In this document: one piece after another, positions 43,814 to 52,580 of the stretch
How positions within the stretch are numbered: the first letter of the stretch is position 1
Layout: each line of letters starts with the position of its first letter
DNA from: Gemmiger sp. An194
Lineage (GTDB): Bacteria > Bacillota > Clostridia > Oscillospirales > Ruminococcaceae
DNA: 64,000 nucleotides
Direction: 5' to 3'
NCBI RefSeq assembly: GCF_002160145.1
Contig: NZ_NFKA01000016.1
Span: 1-64,000, forward strand
The notes under the pieces: generated by a model
The model's database searches: none
Seen by the model: only the letters and a program-made list of their open reading frames with translations
What the model was told of the DNA's origin: nothing
Translations under genes and position numbers: made by a program

Positions 43814-44329
43814 ATGGAACGAGTGATTGTGATCGGCTGCCCCGGTGCGGGCAAAAGCACCTTCGCCCGGGCGCTGCACCAGGCGACCGGTTTGCCGCTT
43901 TATTATCTGGACCGGATTTGGCACAAGCCGGACCGAACCGAGGTATCCCCGGAGGAATTCGACGCGGCGCTGGCGAATATCCTGAAGCAGCCCCGCTGGA
44001 TTATCGACGGAAACTATCTGCGCACCATGGAGATGCGTCTGGAGCAGTGTGATACCGTGTTCTTTCTGGATTATCCGCTGGAGCTCTGTCTGGAGAGTGC
44101 AGCCTCCCGCATTGGAACCAAGCGGGAGGATATGCCATGGGTGGAGACCGAGTTTGACCCGGAATTCCGCAGCTGGATCGAGGATTTCCCCAAAACTCAG
44201 CTTCCGCAGATGAATGAGCTGATGGAATTCTTCCGGGAGAAAGCAACCATCATCCGCTTTCATTCCCGTCAGGAAGCGGCAGCCTGGCTGGCGGGATGGG
44301 AGCAGGCAACAAAAGGAGAAAACGAATGA
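43814..44329 (+). CDS. Adenylate-kinase-like P-loop nucleoside kinase (FlaR/topology modulation family)
   Basis: A 171-residue protein with Walker A GCPGAGKST (residues 8-16), LYYLDRIWHKP, WIIDGNY and TVFFLDYPLELCL. This is the adenylate-kinase-like group often annotated as FlaR or topology modulation protein; the real substrate is not established. In this operon it may phosphorylate a small molecule. It starts four bases after the CAT gene and overlaps the next gene (ATGA). Confidence 0.82.
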   Translation: MERVIVIGCPGAGKSTFARALHQATGLPLYYLDRIWHKPDRTEVSPEEFDAALANILKQPRWIIDGNYLRTMEMRLEQCDTVFFLDYPLELCLESAASRIGTKREDMPWVETEFDPEFRSWIEDFPKTQLPQMNELMEFFREKATIIRFHSRQEAAAWLAGWEQATKGENE

Positions 44330-45051
44330 GCAAACGCAAAATGTCCCTGCGCAAAAAGCTGCTGATCGCCGGGGCTGTGGTCCTGGCAGTGCTGATTCTG
44401 CTGGCGGGGGCCTTTTTCTGGTATGTATCCGACTATTACCGGGCTGAGGATGTGGCCTTGGCGGTTCTTTCCGGGGAGGATGGCATCACCGTGCAGGATG
44501 ATTTGACCATTCTGTCGCCCTCTGCGCCCGCCGATACCGCCATTATCTTTTATCCCGGGGCCAAGGTGGAGGCACAGGCTTATCTGCCGCTGCTGGATCA
44601 GATTCGCCAGACCGGCGTCACCTGCATTCTGGTGGAAATGCCCTTCAATATGGCAATTTTTGATTCCAACGCCGCCGAAAAGGTGATGGAGCAGTTCCCG
44701 GAGGTAGAGCACTGGTACATTGCCGGGCATTCCATGGGTGGGGCCATGGCCTCTCAGTTCGCTGCAAATCACCCGGATGAGGTGGATGGCCTGATCCTGC
44801 TGGGGGCTTATATCTACGGGGACTATGCCCCGGAGGACACCCTCACTGTTTACGGCTCATTGAACCAGAGTGTGGAGGATAAGCTGGACTACACCGAGAA
44901 CGTGGTGGAGATCGAGGGCGGCAACCATGCCCAGTTCGGCAACTACGGCCCCCAGAAGGGGGATGCCCCCGCGACCATTTCCGCGGAGGAGCAGCAGAAG
45001 CAGACCGTGGAGGCCATTGAGGAATTCCTCAGCAGCCGAAACGCCGCCTGA
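44326..45051 (+). CDS. Membrane-anchored alpha/beta hydrolase
   Basis: The 241-residue protein has a basic N-terminus, one membrane anchor (about residues 11-31) and an extracytoplasmic alpha/beta hydrolase. The nucleophile elbow is AGHSMGG; the late GGNHAQFG supplies the catalytic His, and the Asp is likely in the strand before. It resembles the alpha/beta hydrolase-5 group. It closes the PadR operon. An esterase or carboxypeptidase-like role is inference. Confidence 0.82.
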   Translation: MSKRKMSLRKKLLIAGAVVLAVLILLAGAFFWYVSDYYRAEDVALAVLSGEDGITVQDDLTILSPSAPADTAIIFYPGAKVEAQAYLPLLDQIRQTGVTCILVEMPFNMAIFDSNAAEKVMEQFPEVEHWYIAGHSMGGAMASQFAANHPDEVDGLILLGAYIYGDYAPEDTLTVYGSLNQSVEDKLDYTENVVEIEGGNHAQFGNYGPQKGDAPATISAEEQQKQTVEAIEEFLSSRNAA

Positions 45052-45078
45052 TTGACGAAAAAAGAAGACGCACACAAC

Positions 45079-45119
45079 GCAAAGGACCGGCCGCCCAGTG
45101 GGCGAGCCGGTCCTTTGCC
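45079..45119. terminator. Hairpin between PadR operon and nifU
   Basis: CAAAGGACCGGC and GCCGGTCCTTTG pair with an inner CCCA/GGGC. T-runs are short on both strands (TTTGCC and TTTGCG), so termination may be partial. The 45120-45176 stretch holds no gene. Confidence 0.65.
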
Positions 45120-45176
45120 GCAAAATGCAGATTGGAGGATGTTATGAAAAGAGGGGGAAATCAGAAAAAGCAGTCC

Positions 45177-45632
45177 TTACTCCTCGTCGTGGCCGTGACC
45201 ATGGTCATGGCTGTGACAGCCGCCGCAGCAGCCGTTGCAGGAGGGGATATCATCGGTGGGCAGGCCGTTGCGGGTGCGGTAGTCGGCAATAGCCGCCTGC
45301 ACTGCCTCCTCGGCCAGCACCGAGCAGTGGATCTTGTGGGGCGGCAGGCCATCCAGCGCCTCGGTGACCGCCTTGTTGGTCAGCTTCAGCGCCTCGTCCA
45401 CCGGCTTGCCCTTGATCATCTCGGTGGCCATGCTGCTGGAAGCGATGGCGCTGCCGCAGCCGAAGGTGTTGAACTTTACATCGGTAATGATATCGTTGTC
45501 GATCTTCAGATAGATCTTCATGATATCGCCGCACTTGGCGTTGCCCACCTCGCCAACGCCGTCGGCGTCGTCGATGGTGCCCAGGTTGCGGGGGTTGAGA
45601 AAATGGTCCATGACCTTATCACTGTATAACAT
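45177..45632 (-). CDS. nifU: NifU/IscU-type Fe-S scaffold with Cys/His-rich tail
   Basis: The 151-residue protein has the U-type scaffold fold with its three cysteines in NAKCGD, FGCGSA and KIHCSVLAEEA. It receives sulfur from the cysteine desulfurase and passes clusters to apoproteins. After the scaffold comes an unusual tail with CNGCCGGC followed by HSHDHGHGHDEE, a likely metal-binding sequence. It overlaps the nifS 3' end by 14 bases. Confidence 0.93.
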   Translation of the reverse strand: MLYSDKVMDHFLNPRNLGTIDDADGVGEVGNAKCGDIMKIYLKIDNDIITDVKFNTFGCGSAIASSSMATEMIKGKPVDEALKLTNKAVTEALDGLPPHKIHCSVLAEEAVQAAIADYRTRNGLPTDDIPSCNGCCGGCHSHDHGHGHDEE

Positions 45633-46812
45633 AGTTCTTGATTCCTTTCTGAAGATCGTTCCAAACGGGGGAGATCGAGCGTAGGTAGGCCACCACATCG
45701 GTCACGGCCTGGATGATGTGCTCCATCTCCTCGGGGGTGTTTTCCGGGCTCAGGGTCAGGCGCAGCGAGCCGTGGGCCACCTCATGGGGCAGGCCGATGG
45801 CCAGCAGCACGTGACTGGGGTCCAGCGAACCGGAGGTGCAGGCGGAACCGGAAGAAGCGCCGATGCCCTTCTGGTCCAGCAGCAACAGCAGCGACTCGCC
45901 CTCAATGCCCTCAAAGCAGAAGCTTGCGCAGCCGGGCAGCCGGTGCTCACGGTCGCCGGTGAGGGTGGAATGGGGAATTGCGGAAAGGCCCTCGATCAGC
46001 CGGTCCCGCAGCGCGGAAACCTTGGCGGTATTGGCCTCCATCTCCCGCACGGCGTCCTGCAGAGCAGCCGCCATGCCGGCGATGGCAGGCAGGTCCTCGG
46101 TGCCGGCCCGCTTGCCCCGCTCCTGTGCGCCGCCCTCAATCAGGCTGGTGAGTGCCACACCCTTGCGGGCATACAGTGCGCCCACGCCCTTGGGGCCGTG
46201 GAATTTGTGGGCGGAAAGGCTGAGCATGTCGATGTTGTCTGCCTGTACGTCGATGGGCAGATGGCCCACCGCCTGCACCGCATCGGTGTGGAACAGCACG
46301 CCCTGTTCACGGCAGATGGCGCCGATGGCCCGGATAGGCTGGATGGTACCGATCTCATTGTTGGCGTACATCACGCTCACCAGCACGGTGTCCGGCCGGA
46401 TGGCGGCCTTCACGTCCTCGGGGCGGACGATGCCGTTTTCGTGAACATCCAGATAGGTCACCTCAAAGCCCTGCTTTTCCAGCTTCTGCAGGGTGTGCAG
46501 CACCGCGTGGTGCTCGAACTTGGTGGAGATGATGTGCTTTTTGCCCTTGCGCTGACCAATGGCCGCGGCGGAGAGCAGGGCCTGGTTGTCGGCCTCGCTG
46601 CCGCCGCCGGTGAAGATGATCTCCCGGGGCTCGCAGTTCAGAATCTCCGCGATGGCCCGGCGGCTCTCGGCCAGCTGCACGGCGGCCAGCTGGCCGGGGG
46701 TGTGCAGGCTGGAGGGGTTTGCGTAGTTGTTTTCAATCACGCCGAGCATGACCTCGGCGGCGTGGCGGCTCATCTTTGTGGTGGCCGCATTATCGGCATA
46801 GATATAGCCCAT
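45619..46812 (-). CDS. nifS: Cysteine desulfurase
   Basis: A 397-residue class V aminotransferase: YADNAATTKMS start, HTDAVQAVGH, PLP lysine in LSAHKFHGPKG, and the catalytic cysteine in SSGSACTSGSLDPS, typical of the NifS/IscS branch. It removes sulfur from cysteine for Fe-S assembly on NifU. It is coupled to nifU and has its own promoter. Confidence 0.95.
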   Translation of the reverse strand: MGYIYADNAATTKMSRHAAEVMLGVIENNYANPSSLHTPGQLAAVQLAESRRAIAEILNCEPREIIFTGGGSEADNQALLSAAAIGQRKGKKHIISTKFEHHAVLHTLQKLEKQGFEVTYLDVHENGIVRPEDVKAAIRPDTVLVSVMYANNEIGTIQPIRAIGAICREQGVLFHTDAVQAVGHLPIDVQADNIDMLSLSAHKFHGPKGVGALYARKGVALTSLIEGGAQERGKRAGTEDLPAIAGMAAALQDAVREMEANTAKVSALRDRLIEGLSAIPHSTLTGDREHRLPGCASFCFEGIEGESLLLLLDQKGIGASSGSACTSGSLDPSHVLLAIGLPHEVAHGSLRLTLSPENTPEEMEHIIQAVTDVVAYLRSISPVWNDLQKGIKNYVIQ

Positions 46813-46901
46813 TTGTATTCCTCCTGAATCAAACTGCCGGATGTCCGGCAGGAAACGCTGAAACAGAGTGGGAAAAATTCAATTCCCATCGTTGCAATAG
46901 G

Positions 46902-46930
46902 ATAATAACACGAAAAACCAAGAAAGTCAA
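46902..46930 (-). promoter_or_regulatory. Promoter of nifS-nifU
   Basis: On the minus strand TTGACT (46925-46930), 17 bases, TATTAT (46902-46907). A perfect hairpin CTGCCGGA-TG-TCCGGCAG (46834-46851) lies in the leader just before the nifS ribosome site and may hinder translation. Confidence 0.7.
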
Positions 46931-46944
46931 TAGGAAAAAGAAAA

Positions 46945-46981
46945 ATAAAAAAATTCTGCACAGCGTTTTGCGGCTGTGCAG
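46945..46981 (-). terminator. Intrinsic terminator of iscR-like gene
   Basis: On the minus strand CTGCACAGC and GCTGTGCAG pair and are followed by AATTTTTTTATTTTTC. Confidence 0.85.
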
Positions 46982-46996
46982 ATGCTCCCGTGAAAA

Positions 46997-47416
46997 TCAA
47001 ACGGGAGGGAGCGTGCCGTCCAGCATGTCCTGCAGGGTCACGCTCTGCAAAAAGTCTTCCACCAGCTGGTCCAGCCGCTGCCACAAAGGCAGGGTGGCAC
47101 ACTGGCTTGCCCGGGGGCAGTCGCCGTCGGAGCATTCCCGGCAGTTTACCGGTGCAAGGCCGCCCTCGGCGGCTTTCAGAATCTCGCCCACGGTGTACTC
47201 CGCAGGGGAAAGAACCAGGCGATAGCCGCCGGCCTTGCCGCGCCGGCTCTCCAGAAAACCGGCCTTGTTCAACAGCGCTACAATGGCTTCCAGATACTTC
47301 ATCGAGATGCCCTGCCGTTCGGCCACGCCGCCCAGAGCGACGTATTCTTCCGGCGGGTTTTGCGCCAGATCCATCATAACGCGCAGAGCATAGCGCCCTT
47401 TGGTGGAGATCATCAT
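46997..47416 (-). CDS. Rrf2/IscR-family Fe-S regulator
   Basis: The 139-residue Rrf2 protein starts MMISTKGRYALRVMMDLA and carries a winged helix and the cysteine cluster CRECSDGDCPRASQC, placed as in IscR, so it probably binds a [2Fe-2S] cluster. It lies directly upstream of nifS-nifU, whose expression it most likely adjusts to Fe-S demand. The start follows GAGGTG; a second ATG one codon later is equally possible. Confidence 0.88.
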   Translation of the reverse strand: MMISTKGRYALRVMMDLAQNPPEEYVALGGVAERQGISMKYLEAIVALLNKAGFLESRRGKAGGYRLVLSPAEYTVGEILKAAEGGLAPVNCRECSDGDCPRASQCATLPLWQRLDQLVEDFLQSVTLQDMLDGTLPPV

Positions 47417-47671
47417 AAAACACAACACCTCATCACAGATCGGTGCGGCCCGTCCGCAGGCCGCGCACACACTTCAACATGGATATTGTCTGATATTTTC
47501 CCACAAAAATCAAGGGGTTACAAACAAAACGGTGAATCGCATGAATTGCGGGCCTGCTTCGGATAAAATTTGTGCAAAAATCGCAGGAAAAGGCATACTT
47601 TCTGCATGTGAAAGCAAGTTTATGCAGTGCGCCCGGTATTGAATAAAGGAAAATAAATTTTAAGCACCGTC

Positions 47672-47732
47672 TTGTCTGGCATGAATCCGGGGTGTATACT
47701 AGATCAGGCGAACCGACCGACCGGTCGGTCGG
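47672..47732 (+). promoter_or_regulatory. RND promoter and perfect TetR-type operator
   Basis: TTGTCT (47672-47677), 17 bases, TATACT (47695-47700). CCGACCGACCGGTCGGTCGG (47713-47732) is a perfect 20-base palindrome just after the start site, as TetR repressors use. The 47417-47671 stretch before it, A+T-richer, contains no gene I can support and presumably the iscR-like promoter. Confidence 0.8.
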
Positions 47733-47799
47733 CTTTATGCCGCTGTGTATTTTTGCATGGCGGCTTCATTCTGCAAAATGCATTAAGGAGTAAGCAGCT

Positions 47800-50700
47800 A
47801 TGTCCAAATATTGCGTGAAAAAGCCGTTTACCGTGGTGGTGGCGGTGATCATGGTGATCGTGCTGGGCGTGATCAGCTTTACCAGCATGACCACGGATCT
47901 CTTGCCCGCCATGGAACTGCCCTATGTGATGGTGGTGACCAGCTATCCCGGCGCCAGCCCGGAGCGGGTGGAGGCGGCAGTAACCGCACCGCTGGAGGCG
48001 GGGCTGGGCACCGTGAGCGGTGTGAAAAACGTGACCAGCACCTCCAGCGAGAACGTAAGCATGGTGGCTCTGGAATTTGAGCAGGACACCAACATGGACA
48101 GCGCCATGGTGGCGTTGTCCACTGCGCTGGATCAGATCAAGGGCGCACTGCCGGAGACGGCCCAAAATCCCATGCTGATGCAGCTTTCGCCGGATATGCT
48201 CCCGGTGATGATCGCCAGCGTGGATATGGAGGATATGGACATCTACGAGCTCACCGAGTTTGTGGATTCCGATGTGATCCCCGGTTTTGAACGGCTGGAC
48301 GGCGTGGCCAGTGTGAGCGGTACCGGCATGGTGGAAAAGACCCTGCAGGTGACCCTGAACCAGGAAAAGATCGACGAGGTGAACACTCAGGTTCTGGCCA
48401 GTGTGGATGACAAGCTGGCCGAGGCGAAGCAGGAGCTGGACGATGCCCGCCAGAAGGTGGAGGATGGTCGTGCCGAGCTGGAAAACGGCAAGACCGCCCT
48501 GGAGGATAAACAGGCCGAGACCGCCAGCCAGCTGGCGGAAGGCAGCGCTCAGCTGGATTCCGCAATTGCCCAGGCCCAGGCGCTGGCCAGCCAGGAGACC
48601 GCCCTCACCGCCAGCAAGACCGCTCTGGAAGCAGAGAAAAAGGGCTATGAGGACGGCGCAAAGCAGATCGCCGACGGTCTGGCCCAGATGGACGCGGGTC
48701 TGGCCCAGATGGACGATGGCATTGCAAAGATCGACGCTGCGGCAGCGGGCATCGACCAGCTGCTGGCCATGGGTCTGCCGGAGGATACCGCACTGAGCGA
48801 TCTGGCGGCTATGCTGCCCACTCAGGAGCTGAAGGACGCGGTGCAGGCACTGATCGACCAGGGCATGACCACTCTGGCGGATCTGACGGCGGGCAAGGAG
48901 CAGCTGCTGGCCCAGAAAGACCAGCTGACCGCCCAGCGCGCCGAGCTGGCTGCCCAGCGACAGGCGCTGGCGGAGCAGCAGACCCAGCTGCAGCAGAAGA
49001 TGGACGAGCGACTGCCCCAGATCGATACCGAGCTGGCCAACCTGGAAACCGAGCTGATGGCGGCCAAGATGATGAAGGAGGCTGCCCAGGAGGGCTTGGA
49101 AAAGGCCCAGGAGGCTTACAAGCAGCTGGAGAGCGGAAAGCTCAGTGCGGCGGCGGGCTTTGGCAGCGGTCAGGCTCAGCTGGCGGCGGCGGAGCAGTCG
49201 CTGACCCAGGCCGAGGAGCAGATGGAGCAGGCCCAGGAGCAGTTTGAGGACGCCCGTCAGCAGGCCATGGAGCAGGCGGACCTCTCCAAGCTGCTCACCA
49301 AGGACATGGTGAGCGGTCTGGTGATGGCTCAGAACTTCTCCATGCCCGCGGGCTATATCAAGGAAGGAGACGACTCCTACATCCTGCGAGTGGGCGATGC
49401 CTTCTCGGATCAGGAGAGCGTGGAGAATGCCCTGCTGATGCACATCGACGGCGTGGGCGATATCCGCCTGCAGGACGTGGCGGATATCGCCATGACCGAC
49501 AACAGCGCCGAGAGTTATGCCCGGGTGAACGGCAACAGCGCGGTGGTACTGACCATCCAGAAGGGCTCCACTGCCTCCACCAGCGAGGTGTCCAAGGAGG
49601 CCAACCAGGCCATTGAGGAATTGCAGGCAAAATACCCCGGCCTGCGCATCACCCCGCTGATGGACCAGGGCGACTACATCCAGATGACGGTGAGCAGCGT
49701 GCTGTCCAACCTGGCGTGGGGCGGCGTGCTGGCGGTCATCGTGCTGGCGGTCTTCCTGAAGGACTTCAAGCCCACTCTGGTGGTGGCGCTGAGCATTCCC
49801 ATCAGCCTGATGTTTGCGGTGGTGCTCATGTACTTCTCCGGCGTAACCCTGAACATGATCTCCCTGAGCGGTCTGGCTCTGGGTGTGGGTATGCTGGTGG
49901 ATAACTCTATCGTAGTCATCGAAAATATCTACCGAATGCGCAGCGAGGGCACCCCGGCGGCCAAGGCGGCGGTGCAGGGCGCCAAGGAGGTGGCGGGCGC
50001 CATTGCAGCCTCCACCCTCACCACCATCTGCGTGTTCCTGCCCATCGTGTTTACCGAGGGAATCACCCGCCAGCTGTTCACCGATATGGGCCTGACCATT
50101 GCCTATTCTCTGGTGGCCAGCCTGCTGGTGGCCCTTACGCTGGTGCCCGCCCTCAGCAGCACCCTGCTGAAGACCGCCAGTGAGAAGCGTCATCCCTGGT
50201 TCGAGAGCATGGTGAACGGCTATGCCCGGACGCTGCGCCTCTGCCTGCGGCACAAGGTGCTGCCGCTGGGTCTGGCGGCGCTGCTGCTGGTCCTGGCGGT
50301 GTGGCAGACGGCCCGCATGGGCATGGAGTTCATGCCCTCCATGGGCGGCGATCAGGTAAGCGCCACCCTCACTCTGCCTCAGGGCACCAAGCGCCAGGAG
50401 GCCTATGAAATGGCCGATCAGGCCATGGAGACCATGCTCACAGTTCCCGGTGTGGAAACCGTGGGCGCTATGGACGGCGGCAGCACCGCCAGTCTGCTGG
50501 GCATGGGCGGCAGCAGCTCCAGCACGGTGGAGAGCATGAGCTTCTACCTGCTGCTGAGCGAAGAGGGCGCAAAGAACAGCCAGGCACTGGCAGATCAGAT
50601 GACCCAGGAGATGCAAAAGCAGCTGCCCGGCTGTGAGCTGGCAGTGTCCACCTCCAATATGGATATGTCGGTTCTGGGCGGCAGCGGTATGGAAATCGTT

Positions 50701-51804
50701 ATCCAGGGCCGTGACCTGGATACCCTGCAGTCCATCAGTCAGGACATGATGGACCTGCTGGGCCAGGTGGAGGGATTTACCGAGATCAGCAACGGCCAGG
50801 AGGACGGCGCGCCCCAGATCCGGGTGACCGTGGACAAGGACAAGGCCATGCAGTATGGCCTGACCGTGGCGCAGATCTACAGCGAGCTTTCCGCCGCGCT
50901 CACCACCGAGACCACCTCCACCACCCTCACGGTGGGGCAGGACGATTACGACGTGGTGATCGTGGATGAACGGGATGCCCTGACCCGGGAGAATTTGCTG
51001 GATTATGCCTTCACCGTGCAGGTGCAGGGGGAGAACGGCGAGAGCGAAGAGGAGACCCACACCCTGGGCGAGTTTGCCACGGTTCAGACCGATGCCAGCC
51101 TGGCCTCCATCAGCCGCGACAACCAGCAGCGCTATATGACCGTGACCGCCGTCACCGAAGAGGGCTACAATACCACTCTGCTCAGCCGTCAGGTGGAGCA
51201 GCTGTTGGCGGACTACCAGGCTCCGGAGGGCTATACCATCCAGATCAGCGGCGAGGTGGAAACCATCCAGAACGCTATGGTGGATCTGGTGAAGATGATC
51301 GCCCTTGCGCTGGTGTTCATTTATCTGATTATGGTGGCTCAGTTCCAGAGCCTGCTCAGCCCCTTTATTGTTATGTTCACCATCCCGCTGGCCTTCACCG
51401 GCGGCCTGCTGGCTCTGTGGATCAGCGGCCAGCAGCTCTCGGTGATCTCGATGCTGGGCTTCTTGATCCTGGCGGGCGTTGTGGTAAACAACGGCATCGT
51501 GTTCGTGGACTACGCCAACCAGCTGCGTCTGGCCGGTATGGAGAAGCGGGACGCACTGGTGCTTACCGGCCGTCGCCGCATCCGTCCCATCCTGATGACC
51601 GCCCTGACCACCATTCTGGCCATGAGCACCATGGTGTTCTCTCAGGACATGGGCGCCGAGATGAGCCGCGCCATGGCCATCGTGACCATCGGTGGTCTGG
51701 CTTATGCAACGCTGCTCACCCTGTTTGTGGTACCGGTGCTGTATGACCTGCTGTTCCGCAAGGAGCTGAAAAAGGTGGACCTGGGAGAGGAGGATGAGGA
51801 ATGA
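47800..51804 (+). CDS. RND-family exporter with large coiled-coil insertion
   Basis: At 1334 residues this is about 290 longer than a usual HAE1-type RND pump. The RND frame is clear: N-terminal helix and KKPFTVVV start, TDLLPAMELPYVMV, TM4 GVGMLVDNSIVVIENIYRM (the AcrB Asp-Asp pair is Asp-Asn), and late VVVNNGIVFVDYANQL and RRRIRPILMTALTTI. Residues about 203-495, rich in Gln, Ala, Glu and Leu, form a long coiled coil placed between the PN and docking parts of the first periplasmic loop. No adaptor or TolC-like gene is near. It overlaps the tetR gene (ATGA). I infer drug or lipid export. Confidence 0.92.
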   Translation: MSKYCVKKPFTVVVAVIMVIVLGVISFTSMTTDLLPAMELPYVMVVTSYPGASPERVEAAVTAPLEAGLGTVSGVKNVTSTSSENVSMVALEFEQDTNMDSAMVALSTALDQIKGALPETAQNPMLMQLSPDMLPVMIASVDMEDMDIYELTEFVDSDVIPGFERLDGVASVSGTGMVEKTLQVTLNQEKIDEVNTQVLASVDDKLAEAKQELDDARQKVEDGRAELENGKTALEDKQAETASQLAEGSAQLDSAIAQAQALASQETALTASKTALEAEKKGYEDGAKQIADGLAQMDAGLAQMDDGIAKIDAAAAGIDQLLAMGLPEDTALSDLAAMLPTQELKDAVQALIDQGMTTLADLTAGKEQLLAQKDQLTAQRAELAAQRQALAEQQTQLQQKMDERLPQIDTELANLETELMAAKMMKEAAQEGLEKAQEAYKQLESGKLSAAAGFGSGQAQLAAAEQSLTQAEEQMEQAQEQFEDARQQAMEQADLSKLLTKDMVSGLVMAQNFSMPAGYIKEGDDSYILRVGDAFSDQESVENALLMHIDGVGDIRLQDVADIAMTDNSAESYARVNGNSAVVLTIQKGSTASTSEVSKEANQAIEELQAKYPGLRITPLMDQGDYIQMTVSSVLSNLAWGGVLAVIVLAVFLKDFKPTLVVALSIPISLMFAVVLMYFSGVTLNMISLSGLALGVGMLVDNSIVVIENIYRMRSEGTPAAKAAVQGAKEVAGAIAASTLTTICVFLPIVFTEGITRQLFTDMGLTIAYSLVASLLVALTLVPALSSTLLKTASEKRHPWFESMVNGYARTLRLCLRHKVLPLGLAALLLVLAVWQTARMGMEFMPSMGGDQVSATLTLPQGTKRQEAYEMADQAMETMLTVPGVETVGAMDGGSTASLLGMGGSSSSTVESMSFYLLLSEEGAKNSQALADQMTQEMQKQLPGCELAVSTSNMDMSVLGGSGMEIVIQGRDLDTLQSISQDMMDLLGQVEGFTEISNGQEDGAPQIRVTVDKDKAMQYGLTVAQIYSELSAALTTETTSTTLTVGQDDYDVVIVDERDALTRENLLDYAFTVQVQGENGESEEETHTLGEFATVQTDASLASISRDNQQRYMTVTAVTEEGYNTTLLSRQVEQLLADYQAPEGYTIQISGEVETIQNAMVDLVKMIALALVFIYLIMVAQFQSLLSPFIVMFTIPLAFTGGLLALWISGQQLSVISMLGFLILAGVVVNNGIVFVDYANQLRLAGMEKRDALVLTGRRRIRPILMTALTTILAMSTMVFSQDMGAEMSRAMAIVTIGGLAYATLLTLFVVPVLYDLLFRKELKKVDLGEEDEE

Positions 51805-52391
51805 GCGAGCAAACGCGGGAAAAGATTTTCCAGGGCGTGCTGACCCTGGCCCAGCAGGGAGTGCCCATGTATGAGGTGAAGGTGCAGGCCATCGCCACCG
51901 CTGCGGGGCTGGGCAAGGGAACACTGTATGAATATTTCTCCTCCAAGGAGGAAATACTGGCAGCGACCATGCTCTGGTGTATGGATCGGGAGCTGAATGC
52001 GCTGGAGGAGCAGCTGGCGGACTGCACCTGCTTTGAGGATCAGCTGGAAAGCTGCCAGAACTTTGTGGTGAGGATGCTGCTGGAGCGGGGCAGCAGTTAC
52101 CGGGTAATTGCCTCTGCGCTCACGATTCCCCGGGATGCAAAGGAACTGCCCGACTATGCCCGCCGGCCGCTGGAGGAGCGCAAGGACCGGCTGACTGCCC
52201 TTGTGCAGCAGGTGATCGATACCGGCCGCAGGGAAGGCCGGGTGTCGCCCTCCAGCAGTGACGAATACTGTCATTATGTGCTCAAGGCAGCGCTGCTCAG
52301 CGTCTTTGCGGCCCAGAGCTGCGAGGGAGAAGAGGGATTGAACCGGAGTGGAGCGCATGTGCGCGCCATGATCTGCAAAGCACTTGCATAA
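51801..52391 (+). CDS. TetR-family repressor of the RND pump
   Basis: The 196-residue protein has a TetR helix-turn-helix (VKVQAIATAAGLGKGTLYEYFSSKEEIL, about residues 26-54) and a helical ligand domain with several cysteines. Coupling to the RND gene and the palindrome in front of that gene make autorepression of the two-gene operon very likely. Confidence 0.9.
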   Translation: MSEQTREKIFQGVLTLAQQGVPMYEVKVQAIATAAGLGKGTLYEYFSSKEEILAATMLWCMDRELNALEEQLADCTCFEDQLESCQNFVVRMLLERGSSYRVIASALTIPRDAKELPDYARRPLEERKDRLTALVQQVIDTGRREGRVSPSSSDEYCHYVLKAALLSVFAAQSCEGEEGLNRSGAHVRAMICKALA

Positions 52392-52404
52392 TTAACGAGT
52401 GAAG

Positions 52405-52446
52405 AAGGCCGTCGGATCGCTTGAAAGTGGTTCGACGGCCTTTTTG
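52405..52446 (+). terminator. Intrinsic terminator of RND-tetR operon
   Basis: AAGGCCGTCG and CGACGGCCTTTTT pair, with ATC/GGT continuing the stem. Confidence 0.88.
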
Positions 52447-52477
52447 CAGCAATTTGAAACAGCGGGCGGCGATGCGC

Positions 52478-52506
52478 TTGACAGGGCGGGGAAGAACTCG
52501 TATTAT
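52478..52506 (+). promoter_or_regulatory. Promoter of CaCA exchanger
   Basis: TTGACA (52478-52483), 17 bases, TATTAT (52501-52506). Confidence 0.75.
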
Positions 52507-52580
52507 GAGAATCGGTTCGTGTCGTTTTGGCACAATTGATTTCGGCTTTGTGGAGAATACAAAGAGAAAGAGGAAACAAT

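Noticed and set aside
45132-45629. Plus-strand ORF opposite nifU with an apparent signal peptide
   Set aside because: It lies entirely antisense to nifU and its hydrophobic start derives from the His/Asp repeat tail; nifU is certain.
47704-51924. Very long open frame (about 1400 codons) on the minus strand opposite the RND gene
   Set aside because: It has no ribosome site, translates to a His/Gln/Leu-rich low-complexity sequence and mirrors the codon pattern of the real plus-strand gene. The same reasoning excludes the long antisense frames opposite GH3 (56199-59174, 59272-61959), rpsB-tsf, guaA, ilvB and clpA.
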